From positions 1-32,300 of the IMG/VR virus record IMGVR_UViG_3300028766_000022: 32,300 bases of DNA. The stretch is one strand, 5' to 3'. The position numbers were made by a program, and so were the translations under genes. Position 1 is the first letter of the stretch. Each line of letters opens with the position of its first letter. Below are positions 1 through 7,025 of the stretch, piece by piece. This DNA is from a virus. The notes beneath the pieces were generated by a model, which was given only the letters and a program-made list of their open reading frames with translations, ran no database searches and was not told the DNA's origin.

Positions 1-1
1 A

Positions 2-154
2 ACGACTAGCTTTACAAGCAAGCTCGCACTTTTTGCGTCACTACAAAAGAAAAATGCGAAATCTGCAATCTTAGTTTTTGGTATTTGTCTTGGTATTGAA
101 TACGCAATCGAAGCTACGAACATGGAGGACGTTAAATGTCAGACCTTGCAGTAA
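2..154 (+). CDS. 3' end of an unidentified gene cut by the window edge
   Basis: One forward frame is open from base 2 to a TAA at 152-154, giving about 50 C-terminal residues with no start in view. The peptide has a hydrophobic stretch around the sequence AILVFGICLGIEYAIEA and ends in a short polar tail. It overlaps the start of the next gene by 19 bases, the kind of tight packing seen throughout this arm, and the next gene's GGAGG ribosome binding site lies inside it. I do not recognise the family. It could be chance read-through, since only 50 codons are visible. Confidence 0.45.
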   Translation, partial: TTSFTSKLALFASLQKKNAKSAILVFGICLGIEYAIEATNMEDVKCQTLQ

Positions 155-816
155 GGCAGAAGCCTATAGTCAATAGCCAAGGGCGGATTCTAACTGGGCT
201 GGCCGCACGAAAAGCACAGCTTGCAGTAGAACTAGGAATCCGAGAGGAACTAAAGCCCGCGCAGATGGAGCATAGAATCGGGATAGTATTCGATGATTCT
301 GGTTCTATGGGACGCGCACAGAGCGAGGACGCACACGAGGGCTGCGAGGAATTTCTTCGCTCCTGCGAGCAGAATAAAACCGCTGTAGCTATATATCCGA
401 TGAATGCTGCTCCGATGCTGCTTTGCACCAATCTCCCCGCCTTGGCGATTATGGTTAAGAGTATTTGTGCAACCGGCGGTACGCCGCTTGTGCAGAAGCT
501 CGGAGAGATGCTGAAGAAAAATAGCTTAACGCGAGCAATCGTATTCAGCGATGGTTGTCCGCAGAGCTATAGCGAACTGGAATATGACTCAATTAAAAGC
601 AAAAAGATTCCAGTTGATACTGTATATATCAGTGACGGATATAAACAAGAACGCGCCGCTGAATTTATGGAAAAACTCGCTCGCGACACAGGTGGAATAT
701 ATCTGTGTTTTGAGCGCGGGAAGTCTAATTTTCGTACAGCGTTTAAATATCTTAGCCCGGGGCTTCGATATATGCTTGCGGACAAGAGTTTCGCAGATAA
801 GCTACAGGGGAGGTAA
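136..816 (+). CDS. von Willebrand factor A (VWA) domain protein
   Basis: A 226-residue protein with a recognisable metal-ion-dependent adhesion site. The DxSxS motif is at about D53-S55-S57 within VFDDSGSMG, the distal threonine is in GGTPL near residue 116, and the conserved aspartate is in VFSDG near residue 139. These are the three loops that bind Mg2+ in VWA domains. The first 45 residues are a polar leader and there is no signal peptide or membrane segment, so it acts in the cytoplasm. The start has GGAGG at 124-128. In other phages and bacteria cytoplasmic VWA proteins often pair with a MoxR-type AAA+ ATPase (family knowledge). No such ATPase is in view here; the next clear partner is the FtsK-like motor two genes downstream. 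Domain identity is secure, role unknown. Confidence 0.82.
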   Translation: MSDLAVRQKPIVNSQGRILTGLAARKAQLAVELGIREELKPAQMEHRIGIVFDDSGSMGRAQSEDAHEGCEEFLRSCEQNKTAVAIYPMNAAPMLLCTNLPALAIMVKSICATGGTPLVQKLGEMLKKNSLTRAIVFSDGCPQSYSELEYDSIKSKKIPVDTVYISDGYKQERAAEFMEKLARDTGGIYLCFERGKSNFRTAFKYLSPGLRYMLADKSFADKLQGR

Positions 817-817
817 T

Positions 818-1021
818 ATGGTTACTCCAACAGAAGCACTTAGCGAAATAACAGCAAGGCAAAGAGATTCTAAAATATCAAAACAGCATCGTTTTGTACT
901 AAGTGTTTTATTTCTTCTTTGTCAAAATGCTGTTGCGCGATATAAACGAGTTAAAGAACTAGACGCTCGTGTTCGAGTACTAGAATCAAAAATGCGGGAT
1001 ATACATCCTGATTTGCACTAG
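818..1021 (+). CDS. small protein, possible coiled coil
   Basis: A 67-codon gene starting one base after the VWA stop, with a strong GGGGAGG ribosome binding site just upstream. An upstream in-frame ATG at 551 exists, but it lies inside the VWA gene and has no binding site, so I chose 818. The middle has a hydrophobic helix (FVLSVLFLL), and the C-terminal third (KRVKELDARVRVLESK) has heptad-like spacing suggesting a short coiled coil. Placement between the VWA protein and the FtsK-like motor suggests co-translation with both. No family recognised. Confidence 0.6.
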   Translation: MVTPTEALSEITARQRDSKISKQHRFVLSVLFLLCQNAVARYKRVKELDARVRVLESKMRDIHPDLH

Positions 1022-1029
1022 GAGATAGC

Positions 1030-2151
1030 GTGCCACTAACTCAAGAACAAGCAACTGTATTCTCACAACTCGCACTCAAGCTCTCTGCGCTGCGTATTAA
1101 CGCATCGTTCGAGAGCGCTGAGGCGGGGCCAATAGTCACCACATATTACATGCGTCTCGGTGCTGCTGTTCCGATTGCTAAGATTATGCGTGCCGAAGAA
1201 GATCTCGCACTCGCCGTCGGAGCACCGAGCGTACTAATAACACGAAAGGGGGCTTCAATTGCGATTGCGATACCGAATACGCGCAGAGATGTCGTTTCTT
1301 ATGATGTTTGCTTGCATACTCTTATGCAAGATACTATTTGTAAGTTGCCGATTATGCTTGGCGTTGACACAAAAGGTAATGCAGCACATATCGACCTTAC
1401 CGAGTCACCCCACATTCTTATCGCGGGCAGCACTGGAGCAGGTAAATCGGTATTACTTTCCGCCATCATTAGTGCTCTGGCTGCAAGCCGCAGTAAGCAC
1501 GAACTCAAACTAATGCTCGTCGATACCAAGCAGCTCGACCTCACATTATTCGCAGACCTCCCACATGTCGTGGAGGTCGCGGATAATGTGGAGAAAGTGC
1601 ACGCATTATTCACGCGCTTAATGGCAATCGTTCGTCAGCGTACAGAGAAAATGAAAGGGGTAGCACGAAACCTTCATGAATACAATGCAATCTCTCCAAC
1701 GTCGCTCCCGTATTACGTCGTTATTATCGACGAGCTCGCCGACGTTATTGGCGAAGATAACAGCCTCGCAAAATCTGGCTTGGAACCAGTTGCTGGCTAT
1801 GAAAGAATCGCCCGCAGACTACAGGCGCTCACTCAAATATGCCGAGCAGTTGGAGTCCACGTTATATGTGCTACGCAAAGACCGAGTGTTAAGATCATCA
1901 CTGGTGACATTAAAGCAAATTTCACAACTAGAATCGCACTACGCCTACCAACTGGCGCAGATTCTCGCACGATACTTAACGAGTATGGAGCGGAGTCGTT
2001 GCTCGGAAAGGGAGATATGCTCGTCGAAAGCCCGTGCTTCGATCAGATAACGAGATTTCATGGGCCGTTTGTAAGCATGGATCATATTGCTAATGTGCTG
2101 ATAAATTGTGACTCGATTCGAGATTCATATAGGAGGGCGCCAAATGTCTAA
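1030..2151 (+). CDS. FtsK/SpoIIIE-like DNA translocase
   Basis: A 373-residue RecA-fold motor. Residues about 30-95 match the FtsK alpha domain (GPIVTTYYMRLG then IAIPNTRRDVV). Walker A is GSTGAGKS at 133-140, Walker B is VVIIDELAD at about 230-238, and a conserved VHVICATQRPS strand follows near 280. This is the double-stranded DNA pump of the FtsK family. It lacks both the N-terminal membrane domain and the C-terminal winged-helix gamma domain, so it is a minimal soluble motor. It starts with GTG after GGAGA. An FtsK-type pump is unusual in a tailed phage that already has a terminase; it might act in genome segregation, entry or transfer (inference). The last codons overlap the next gene. 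Confidence 0.88.
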   Translation: MPLTQEQATVFSQLALKLSALRINASFESAEAGPIVTTYYMRLGAAVPIAKIMRAEEDLALAVGAPSVLITRKGASIAIAIPNTRRDVVSYDVCLHTLMQDTICKLPIMLGVDTKGNAAHIDLTESPHILIAGSTGAGKSVLLSAIISALAASRSKHELKLMLVDTKQLDLTLFADLPHVVEVADNVEKVHALFTRLMAIVRQRTEKMKGVARNLHEYNAISPTSLPYYVVIIDELADVIGEDNSLAKSGLEPVAGYERIARRLQALTQICRAVGVHVICATQRPSVKIITGDIKANFTTRIALRLPTGADSRTILNEYGAESLLGKGDMLVESPCFDQITRFHGPFVSMDHIANVLINCDSIRDSYRRAPNV

Positions 2152-2374
2152 AATGTTTGCCTTATGCGAACCAGATTTTGATTCAATTAAAATTCGATTT
2201 TCAGGCGCCGATAAGCAGTTGTATATTTTTCGTAGCTCCTCCGATGCTAGAGATTATGTAGCAGCGAACCCAGAATTTACTGCGTATAGACTTTGTACTA
2301 TTTGTGATTTTTCTATTACCGATTACGAACCGGGCGAGCGTGCCGGGCTTGATGCGCCCTTCGATGCCGGGTGA
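2144..2374 (+). CDS. small hypothetical protein
   Basis: A 76-residue gene whose ATG sits inside the last codons of the FtsK-like gene, preceded by AGGAGG at 2131-2136. That binding site decides the start over an in-frame GTG at 2108. The sequence is mixed alpha/beta, with a CTIC pair in the middle and an acidic tail. No domain recognised. Overlap and shared binding site imply translational coupling to the FtsK-like motor. A G-rich tract begins immediately after its stop codon. Confidence 0.65.
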   Translation: MSKMFALCEPDFDSIKIRFSGADKQLYIFRSSSDARDYVAANPEFTAYRLCTICDFSITDYEPGERAGLDAPFDAG

Positions 2375-2375
2375 C

Positions 2376-2406
2376 GGGCGGGGGGCGGGGGTTTGGGTCG
2401 GCTGGG
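2376..2406 (+). other. G-run cluster, possible G-quadruplex
   Basis: Five runs of three or more G occur within 31 bases on the + strand: 2376-2378, 2380-2385, 2387-2391, 2395-2397 and 2404-2406. Spacers are C, C, TTT and TCGGCT. This meets the usual four-run pattern for a G-quadruplex and stands out sharply from the AT-rich surroundings. It starts one base after a stop codon and leads into a hairpin and a promoter, so it may act in the transcript or in DNA. Confidence 0.6.
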
Positions 2407-2448
2407 CGTATGTCGCTGATATGAGGCGATTTAGGGGCGTCATACGCC
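2405..2448 (+). promoter_or_regulatory. stem-loop upstream of promoter
   Basis: The segment 2405-2416 (GGCGTATGTCGC) is complementary to 2437-2448 (GCGTCATACGCC) except at one position, giving a 12-bp stem with a 20-base loop. There is no T-run after it, so it is not a classical intrinsic terminator. It shares its first bases with the last G-run of the preceding G-rich cluster, so the two structures would compete. Confidence 0.55.
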
Positions 2449-2470
2449 ATCTATCAGGGCCATATCGACC

Positions 2471-2510
2471 TTGACACTGACCGTCCGGTAGAGCTATACT
2501 GACTATAGTC
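2471..2510 (+). promoter_or_regulatory. sigma70-type promoter with palindromic site
   Basis: TTGACA at 2471-2476 and TATACT at 2495-2500 are separated by 18 bases, a near-consensus housekeeping promoter. Immediately after the -10 box, GACTATAGTC at 2501-2510 is a perfect 10-bp palindrome over the likely start point, a natural operator position. It would drive the block beginning at 2563, whose first product has a helix-turn-helix and is a candidate autoregulator (inference). Confidence 0.7.
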
Positions 2511-2562
2511 GCTAGGGTAATACACTACCTCGCCACCCGCATAAAAGGAATCCCCACAAACT

Positions 2563-2910
2563 ATGAAAACAACACAAACAGTCCGAGCATTTGATGGATA
2601 CCACAAAAATACCGGGCGAAAAACAGAACTGGCGTCATTTCGGATTTTCAAAGACCAGAACGCGGAGTTGAGTCTCCGTTATACTGGCAACAGATCGGTA
2701 TTGACCAGGATTTTATTGGAGCAGTTTCTCAGCGGTAAGTTACCGAGTGTTGAAGCGGAATTTGAACAGATTACGAAGAAAACGCATATACCATTGGCGG
2801 CTGCGATTATAGATAATTATGCGACAACAAATAACACTCCGAGTGAGACTGCCGCTGAGATTGGCGTATCAGCGCAAAGAGCACATCAAATTTTACATCC
2901 AGAAAGATAA
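2563..2910 (+). CDS. probable DNA-binding protein with C-terminal HTH
   Basis: A 115-residue basic protein, first gene after the promoter at 2471-2500. The C-terminal segment SETAAEIGVSAQRAHQIL reads as a helix-turn-helix resembling sigma region 4 or small phage regulators. The central part, with RSVLTRILLEQFLSGKLP, is amphipathic and could dimerise. The position directly behind a promoter overlapped by a palindrome suggests an early regulator that may repress its own transcription (inference). A weak AAGGA site lies about 13 bases before the ATG. Not recognised at family level. Confidence 0.6.
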   Translation: MKTTQTVRAFDGYHKNTGRKTELASFRIFKDQNAELSLRYTGNRSVLTRILLEQFLSGKLPSVEAEFEQITKKTHIPLAAAIIDNYATTNNTPSETAAEIGVSAQRAHQILHPER

Positions 2911-2921
2911 AAGGAGTAAGT

Positions 2922-3533
2922 ATGGCGAGGTTCGATGTTGATACTATCCCAATATGCGTTAAGTGTGACGCAAAGGATGAGACTAAGGTTTGTTTAAAAT
3001 GCAAAATTGTGTATTGTGCACACTACGCATCCGTTACTGATAATCGATTCTGCGCTAATTGCATATCTGATTTCAGACTGAAAGAAACAATAGTCGAGAA
3101 GCAGGTTGAGCATATCCGACCGGATGGCTCGGTTACATTCTCAAGAAAGTACCAAGCGAGGTGTCTACATCTTATGGGGAATGATTGGTTGTTCGCATCT
3201 ACGCTAATCTCAGAGATGAATGATGCTGAGATTGAAGCGACTATTGAGTATCATAAGGCGAATGTTTCGCTGATGCTTATGGAGAGGGAATCGCGGAAGC
3301 TAGAGCGGTATCATAAGCTCGCGGGCGTGAAGATTGTTAATATCAAGCATGAATCGCAGGAAGATCGAGAGAAGCGCGAGGAGAAGGAAGCGAGAGCAGC
3401 AGAGCGCAAGACTCGTGTTAAGGTCAAGGATAAAACTCCGAGCGCGGATGATGCTGTGGCGATGATCACTAAGCTGGCGAAGATGGGACTGAGTCAGGAA
3501 GCGATTTTGAATATGCTGGGGAAAAGAAAATAA
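2922..3533 (+). CDS. zinc-finger protein with charged coiled-coil region
   Basis: A 203-residue protein. The first 50 residues hold eight possible zinc ligands: C12, C15, C24, C27, C32, H34, C44 and C47. This spacing resembles a cross-brace (RING, FYVE or B-box-like) finger more than a simple ribbon. Residues about 100-165 are helical and highly charged (many E, K and R), probably a coiled coil. The last 30 residues form a small helical segment (AVAMITKLAKMGLSQEAILNML). An AAGGAG site precedes the ATG. It sits between the HTH protein and the DUF3310 gene. Function unknown; a nucleic-acid or protein adaptor is plausible. Confidence 0.65.
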   Translation: MARFDVDTIPICVKCDAKDETKVCLKCKIVYCAHYASVTDNRFCANCISDFRLKETIVEKQVEHIRPDGSVTFSRKYQARCLHLMGNDWLFASTLISEMNDAEIEATIEYHKANVSLMLMERESRKLERYHKLAGVKIVNIKHESQEDREKREEKEARAAERKTRVKVKDKTPSADDAVAMITKLAKMGLSQEAILNMLGKRK

Positions 3534-3585
3534 AATGGCCTATACTGGTTGCCCGGGTAATATTTATAAAGAAGAGGAGGAGAAA

Positions 3586-3987
3586 ATGAGAGTTACATAT
3601 CATAGCATAAGCGGGATTGGTACTTTTGAAGATCCGTATTATTGTACGTCCAGTAAACAAGAAGCTAAAGACTGTCCAGTATGTGTATCTCGCATACCAG
3701 CCCTTAGAGAGGCTATGAAAAATGCGCAGAATGTGCAAGCTTGGTCTCCGATTAGGGACTTAATAAACTATCCCTCCCACTATACCGATGGTGGAATTGA
3801 AACGATTGATTTCATCGAAGCTAAGAAATTGAATTATAATCTCGGGAATGCTGTGAAGTATATCAGCAGAGCAGGGAAGAAAGTGCAAAATAACGGACAA
3901 GATGTTCTAACAGAAACGGCGATAATTGATATTGAAAAAGCAATCTGGTATTTAAATCGTGAGCTAAGCACCCTAAAGGGAAAATAA
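3586..3987 (+). CDS. DUF3310 protein, T7 gp1.7-like
   Basis: 133 residues from the ATG behind a strong GAGGAGGAG site; an in-frame ATG 17 codons earlier at 3535 has no such site. Residues about 61-125 carry the DUF3310 signature: NYPSHYTDGGIETIDFIEA, then YNLGNAVKYISRAGKK, then DIEKAIWYLNRE. T7 gp1.7, a nucleotide kinase, contains this domain (established knowledge), so a role in phage nucleotide supply is likely but not proven for this copy. The N-terminal 55 residues include a CPVC pair (30-33) that may bind metal and is not part of the core domain. Confidence 0.82.
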   Translation: MRVTYHSISGIGTFEDPYYCTSSKQEAKDCPVCVSRIPALREAMKNAQNVQAWSPIRDLINYPSHYTDGGIETIDFIEAKKLNYNLGNAVKYISRAGKKVQNNGQDVLTETAIIDIEKAIWYLNRELSTLKGK

Positions 3988-3988
3988 T

Positions 3989-5023
3989 ATGAATATCGGC
4001 GAAGCAGTATCAAAGTATCATTGGTTCAAGCGTGGAGAAGATGGTGTAATTGAGATGTTCCTCGACCACCATGCACTTGCAACCTTTCGCAGTTGCGAAG
4101 CATCTTTTGAACTTTCAATGATGGCGAATATCAGGCCATTGCATAAGAGTTGGAATCTTGAGTTTGGGATTTTATTTCACAAGATGATCGAAGAATTCTA
4201 TATCGCCAAACGCGACGATAAATTCGAGATCGCATCGTGGCTACAGCTCGCGGTCGGACTATGGCAAGAATACAACATGCACGAACAGTTCTCAGAGCAT
4301 AAGATGTATAAAATGCTTGGGGGCGTGTATGGATTTATTAATATGCTTGCGCAGTATGCGGATCATTTCGCTGCGGAAGTTGATAGGCTGAGAGTTATTG
4401 GAGTTGAGATTTCGTTTGGGAAAAAGCGGGAGGTTCCGCTTGGCGCTTTTGATCTTATCAATCCTGAGCCCCAATTTACTTTAGGCTCGAAGACAATAGT
4501 ACGCTGCTACCTCACAGGCCGTATTGACTTCCTAATGGACTCCGGTAATGCTATCGGCCCGCTCGATCACAAAACAACCGCATTCTTCAAAGGAAACCCA
4601 GCAAATTCCTACGACCCTCAAGAAGGAATGACTGGGTATATATTCGCGGTACAGAATATAATGAAGAAGAGCTTTCCTGAACTACTCGGCCAACGTAAGG
4701 TTGATCGTATTTGGATGAACTTTGCGCAAATATCACCGTGCTCTGACCCATTGCAGCGATTCAAGCGGGTGCCAGTATTCAAAACAGATTGGCAGCTAGA
4801 ACAATATCGTCTTCGTCAGCTTCGTACATTTCATAAGATTTATGATATGCTAATCCTTGGCGAGCGCGCAGATTGGAATACTTCCGTCTGCAATAACATG
4901 TTCCATAACGAATGTCAGTATCGTAATTTGCATCGCCAGAATACAAACGATGCAATGATTCAGGTACTCAAGAGTGATTTCAAAATAGCTCCCGCATGGG
5001 ACCCAGAAAATGTGGAGGATTGA
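3989..5023 (+). CDS. RecB/Cas4-like PD-(D/E)XK exonuclease
   Basis: A 344-residue protein with the ordered motifs of RecB-family nucleases: GILFH near residue 60 (H64), GVEISF (E140), GRIDFL (D180), LDHKTT (D193, K195) and QEGMTGY near 211-217. These residues form the two-metal nuclease site. A cysteine at about 36 and two more near the C-terminus (CNNMFHNEC) could in principle hold an iron-sulfur cluster as in Cas4/AddB, but the full four-cysteine set is not evident. Together with the Sak4-like ATPase and DUF669-like protein downstream it makes a recombination module: resection, annealing, ssDNA binding (inference from family pairings). Confidence 0.85.
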   Translation: MNIGEAVSKYHWFKRGEDGVIEMFLDHHALATFRSCEASFELSMMANIRPLHKSWNLEFGILFHKMIEEFYIAKRDDKFEIASWLQLAVGLWQEYNMHEQFSEHKMYKMLGGVYGFINMLAQYADHFAAEVDRLRVIGVEISFGKKREVPLGAFDLINPEPQFTLGSKTIVRCYLTGRIDFLMDSGNAIGPLDHKTTAFFKGNPANSYDPQEGMTGYIFAVQNIMKKSFPELLGQRKVDRIWMNFAQISPCSDPLQRFKRVPVFKTDWQLEQYRLRQLRTFHKIYDMLILGERADWNTSVCNNMFHNECQYRNLHRQNTNDAMIQVLKSDFKIAPAWDPENVED

Positions 5024-5024
5024 T

Positions 5025-5222
5025 ATGAACCTTGGCCCAAGATGTAATTTCATGCTTGAAAACCATTGTCAGTGTCCGAATACTGCTACCGCGGATTCTG
5101 ATATGTGCTTGCTGCATAAGGAATTTGAAACAGAGCAAGCTATTGCAGTAGAACAAGAGAAGATTGAAAACATGGAGAAGCAAGATGCCGAAACTGCCCA
5201 AACCAACGAAAATATCGTGTAA
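5025..5222 (+). CDS. small cysteine-rich protein
   Basis: 65 residues, starting one base after the nuclease stop with GGAGG inside the nuclease's last codons. The N-terminal half carries C7, C15, C17, C28 and a histidine at 31 (CNFMLENHCQC then CLLH), a plausible single zinc site. The C-terminal half is an acidic, glutamine-rich helix. Its 3' end overlaps the next small gene by 38 bases in another frame. No family recognised. Confidence 0.55.
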   Translation: MNLGPRCNFMLENHCQCPNTATADSDMCLLHKEFETEQAIAVEQEKIENMEKQDAETAQTNENIV

Positions 5223-5355
5223 GCATATAATGGCGGCAATAGAGGCCGCGCCAGGTGAGTTAGAGTTTAAAAAGTATTGGCTGCATACGACTCTATACCG
5301 TGTAAATAAATCTGGTGGCTATGCTGGTATACGGATAACATGGACAATTAAATAA
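5185..5355 (+). CDS. small basic hypothetical protein
   Basis: 56 residues from ATG 5185, overlapping the preceding small gene out of frame. The N-terminus is lysine/proline-rich (MPKLPKPTK), and the C-terminal half has beta-strand character (YWLHTTLYRV, GIRITWTI). The binding site is weak (GAGAAG). An earlier in-frame TTG at 5164 is possible. No homologue recognised; evidence is the open frame, close packing and the absence of another gene here. Confidence 0.42.
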   Translation: MPKLPKPTKISCKHIMAAIEAAPGELEFKKYWLHTTLYRVNKSGGYAGIRITWTIK

Positions 5356-5366
5356 GAGGGAAATAA

Positions 5367-6149
5367 ATGCCATACGAAAATATCCAAGGGCTTGTCGATT
5401 TGGAGTCGGAGCCTAAGTTTAAGATCGCTGTTGTAGGCGAGCCAAAAGCAGGAAAGAGCTGGTTCGCTATGACCGCGCCGGGAACAATCTTCGAGGCAGA
5501 TTTCGATGATCGTTCGGAGAGTATACGATCTTTTATATCAAAAACCAAACGTACAGATATAGATGCTAAAACATACAAGGAGTTGAATCCTGCGCAACCG
5601 CACGCTATTAGTGATTTTGAAACTGATATTAGTATGTTTGAATATCTGAAGCAGCAGGGAAAGCCGATACCAGAATGGTTTATTCTGGATTCTATGACAT
5701 ACTTGCGTGTTGCATGTGAGCATGAGCTTATAAAGCAACATCCGAGTATGAGTCGCACGGTTAAGATGGGAACGACGATAGTTAAAATCCCATCGCACTA
5801 TGATATTATAAACGGCAATCGCGCGTATATGGAATACTTGATTGGACGACTATCCGAGCTTGGAAACGTAATAGCAATATTTCACGAAATGGATGAAAAA
5901 GATGCCCAATCTTCTACAAAAGAGCAGAAGGCTTATACAGGACGTAAAACAGTACAACCTCAGTACCTTAGTTCGCTTCTTAGTCTTTTTAACGATGTTT
6001 TTAGAATCACTATTGATTATTCTGGTAATCGAATTGTTACTGTGCAGCCCAGTGGTGATTTTATGGCTTCTACATCAATGAGATTAGACGCTACGGAACC
6101 CGCGAATCTCGCAGATATGCTCACAAAGCATAAGAAAGCACTCCTATGA
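5367..6149 (+). CDS. Sak4-like RecA-fold ATPase (AAA_24 type)
   Basis: A 260-residue RecA-like core. Walker A is GEPKAGKS at 24-31, followed by a strand reading TIFEADFDD. A Walker B-like strand WFILDSM is near 104-110, and the sensor strand NVIAIFHEMDE follows near 170-180. This layout is that of phage nucleotide-binding proteins of the Sak4 type, RAD51-related proteins that support single-strand annealing or recombination. It lies between the RecB-like nuclease and a DUF669-like ssDNA-binding protein, the usual genomic company of Sak4 (family knowledge). GAGGG precedes the ATG. Fold confident; annealase role inferred. Confidence 0.82.
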   Translation: MPYENIQGLVDLESEPKFKIAVVGEPKAGKSWFAMTAPGTIFEADFDDRSESIRSFISKTKRTDIDAKTYKELNPAQPHAISDFETDISMFEYLKQQGKPIPEWFILDSMTYLRVACEHELIKQHPSMSRTVKMGTTIVKIPSHYDIINGNRAYMEYLIGRLSELGNVIAIFHEMDEKDAQSSTKEQKAYTGRKTVQPQYLSSLLSLFNDVFRITIDYSGNRIVTVQPSGDFMASTSMRLDATEPANLADMLTKHKKALL

Positions 6150-6184
6150 CGCGAGAAGTAGCAAAACGAGTTTAACCATTTATT

Positions 6185-6261
6185 GCGCCTGTAGCTCAAT
6201 TAGTAAGAGCAACAAACTCATAATTTGTCGGCTCTCGGTTCGAGTCCGAGCAGGCGCACCA
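6185..6261 (+). tRNA. tRNA-Met (anticodon CAT), possibly Ile2
   Basis: A full cloverleaf: acceptor 6185-6191/6251-6257 (7/7 pairs), D stem GCTC/GAGC, anticodon stem ACAAA/TTTGT with loop CTCATAA, T stem CTCGG/CCGAG with a TTCGAGT loop, discriminator A and an encoded CCA at 6259-6261. The anticodon at 6219-6221 is CAT. The AT-rich anticodon stem lacks the three G-C pairs of initiators, so it is an elongator Met tRNA or a lysidine-modified tRNA-Ile(CAU). The D loop reads AATTAGTAA, so position 18 is A rather than the nearly universal G. Confidence 0.95.
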
Positions 6262-6265
6262 AGTT

Positions 6266-6285
6266 TAGCACATACCACCGTGCTA
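6266..6285 (+). other. short hairpin 3' of the tRNA
   Basis: TAGCAC at 6266-6271 and GTGCTA at 6280-6285 form a 6-bp stem with an 8-base loop, starting five bases after the encoded CCA. There is no T-run, so it is more likely a processing or stability element for the tRNA 3' end than a terminator. It may also be chance. Confidence 0.3.
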
Positions 6286-6334
6286 GTTACCAAACGAACA
6301 AACAATTAAAATAAAACAAAACGAGGGTACAAAA

Positions 6335-6838
6335 ATGAGTGGATTTTCAATGAAAGTTAGCAACGACAAGCTCGAAGGTTTGGATGTAGTTCCCCCCGGC
6401 CCGTATGATATTAAGCTAGTTGGATTCAATGTCAAGGTATCAAAAAAGGGAGATTCATTCAATCTGAATCCGTGCATGGAGATTGTTGGGCATCCTGAGT
6501 TTGCCGGGCGCAAGGTATTTGATACTTTGAACTCCGGCGGAGCTTGGACATGGCCTGATTTTGTGCACTGCTTTGGCTTGCCGATGGAGACGGACGGTAA
6601 GGAGAGTTGGATTCCGGGTTCATGGGATGGAGATAAGGCTAAGTATAAGGCCGATGATCCTAATACATGGAAGTATGCTGGCCCGCTGCTTGGGCGTTCG
6701 GGTAAGGTTAATATCGCTGTGGATAATTACAACGGTAAGGACTCGAATAAAGTTGAGCGGTATATTTGTGCTGTACCCGATTGTGCAAGCAAGTTCCCGA
6801 AGATTCGACATATCGCGGATTTGCTGAAGCGGAAGTAA
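6335..6838 (+). CDS. DUF669-like single-stranded DNA-binding protein
   Basis: 167 residues with the layout of phage DUF669 proteins: an N-terminal beta strand reading VVPPGPYDIKLVGF, a variable middle with NSGGAWTWPDFVHCFGLP, and a C-terminal strand pair. In many phages this family is encoded next to the Sak4/AAA_24 ATPase and behaves as an ssDNA-binding partner (family knowledge), and that is the arrangement here with only the tRNA between. A GAGGG site lies before the ATG. No acidic C-terminal SSB tail is visible; the end is basic (LLKRK). Assignment rests on overall pattern and neighbourhood rather than catalytic motifs. Confidence 0.65.
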   Translation: MSGFSMKVSNDKLEGLDVVPPGPYDIKLVGFNVKVSKKGDSFNLNPCMEIVGHPEFAGRKVFDTLNSGGAWTWPDFVHCFGLPMETDGKESWIPGSWDGDKAKYKADDPNTWKYAGPLLGRSGKVNIAVDNYNGKDSNKVERYICAVPDCASKFPKIRHIADLLKRK

Positions 6839-6848
6839 AGGAGATAAC

Positions 6849-7019
6849 ATGGGAAGCAAGAATTTGAATATTGAAGATAAAGTTGAACAGTTTGATACAG
6901 TAAAAGCTGCTAGACTTCGTGTGAGTATCAAAGAGCTGGAAAGACAAATAGCAAGACAAAAAACACTACTCGCTGCACTTACAAAATATCCTGAAATCGA
7001 ACCGTATTTGTCGAACTAA
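6849..7019 (+). CDS. small coiled-coil protein
   Basis: 56 residues with a good AAAGGAG site. Residues about 15-45 form an uninterrupted amphipathic helix (VKAARLRVSIKELERQIARQ) with leucine and isoleucine at heptad spacing, followed by a short C-terminal tail. It follows the DUF669-like gene by ten bases and ends just ahead of a terminator, so it is the last gene of that transcript segment. No family recognised. Confidence 0.6.
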   Translation: MGSKNLNIEDKVEQFDTVKAARLRVSIKELERQIARQKTLLAALTKYPEIEPYLSN

Positions 7020-7025
7020 GTATGT

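Noticed and set aside
551-817. Long upstream extension of the small gene ending at 1021
   Set aside because: It runs out of frame through the VWA gene and lacks a binding site; the ATG at 818 has a strong one.
2516-2540. GGTAATACACTACC segment resembling part of a T7-type RNA polymerase promoter
   Set aside because: Only the first bases match the T7 consensus, no repeated copies occur elsewhere, and no single-subunit RNA polymerase gene is visible.
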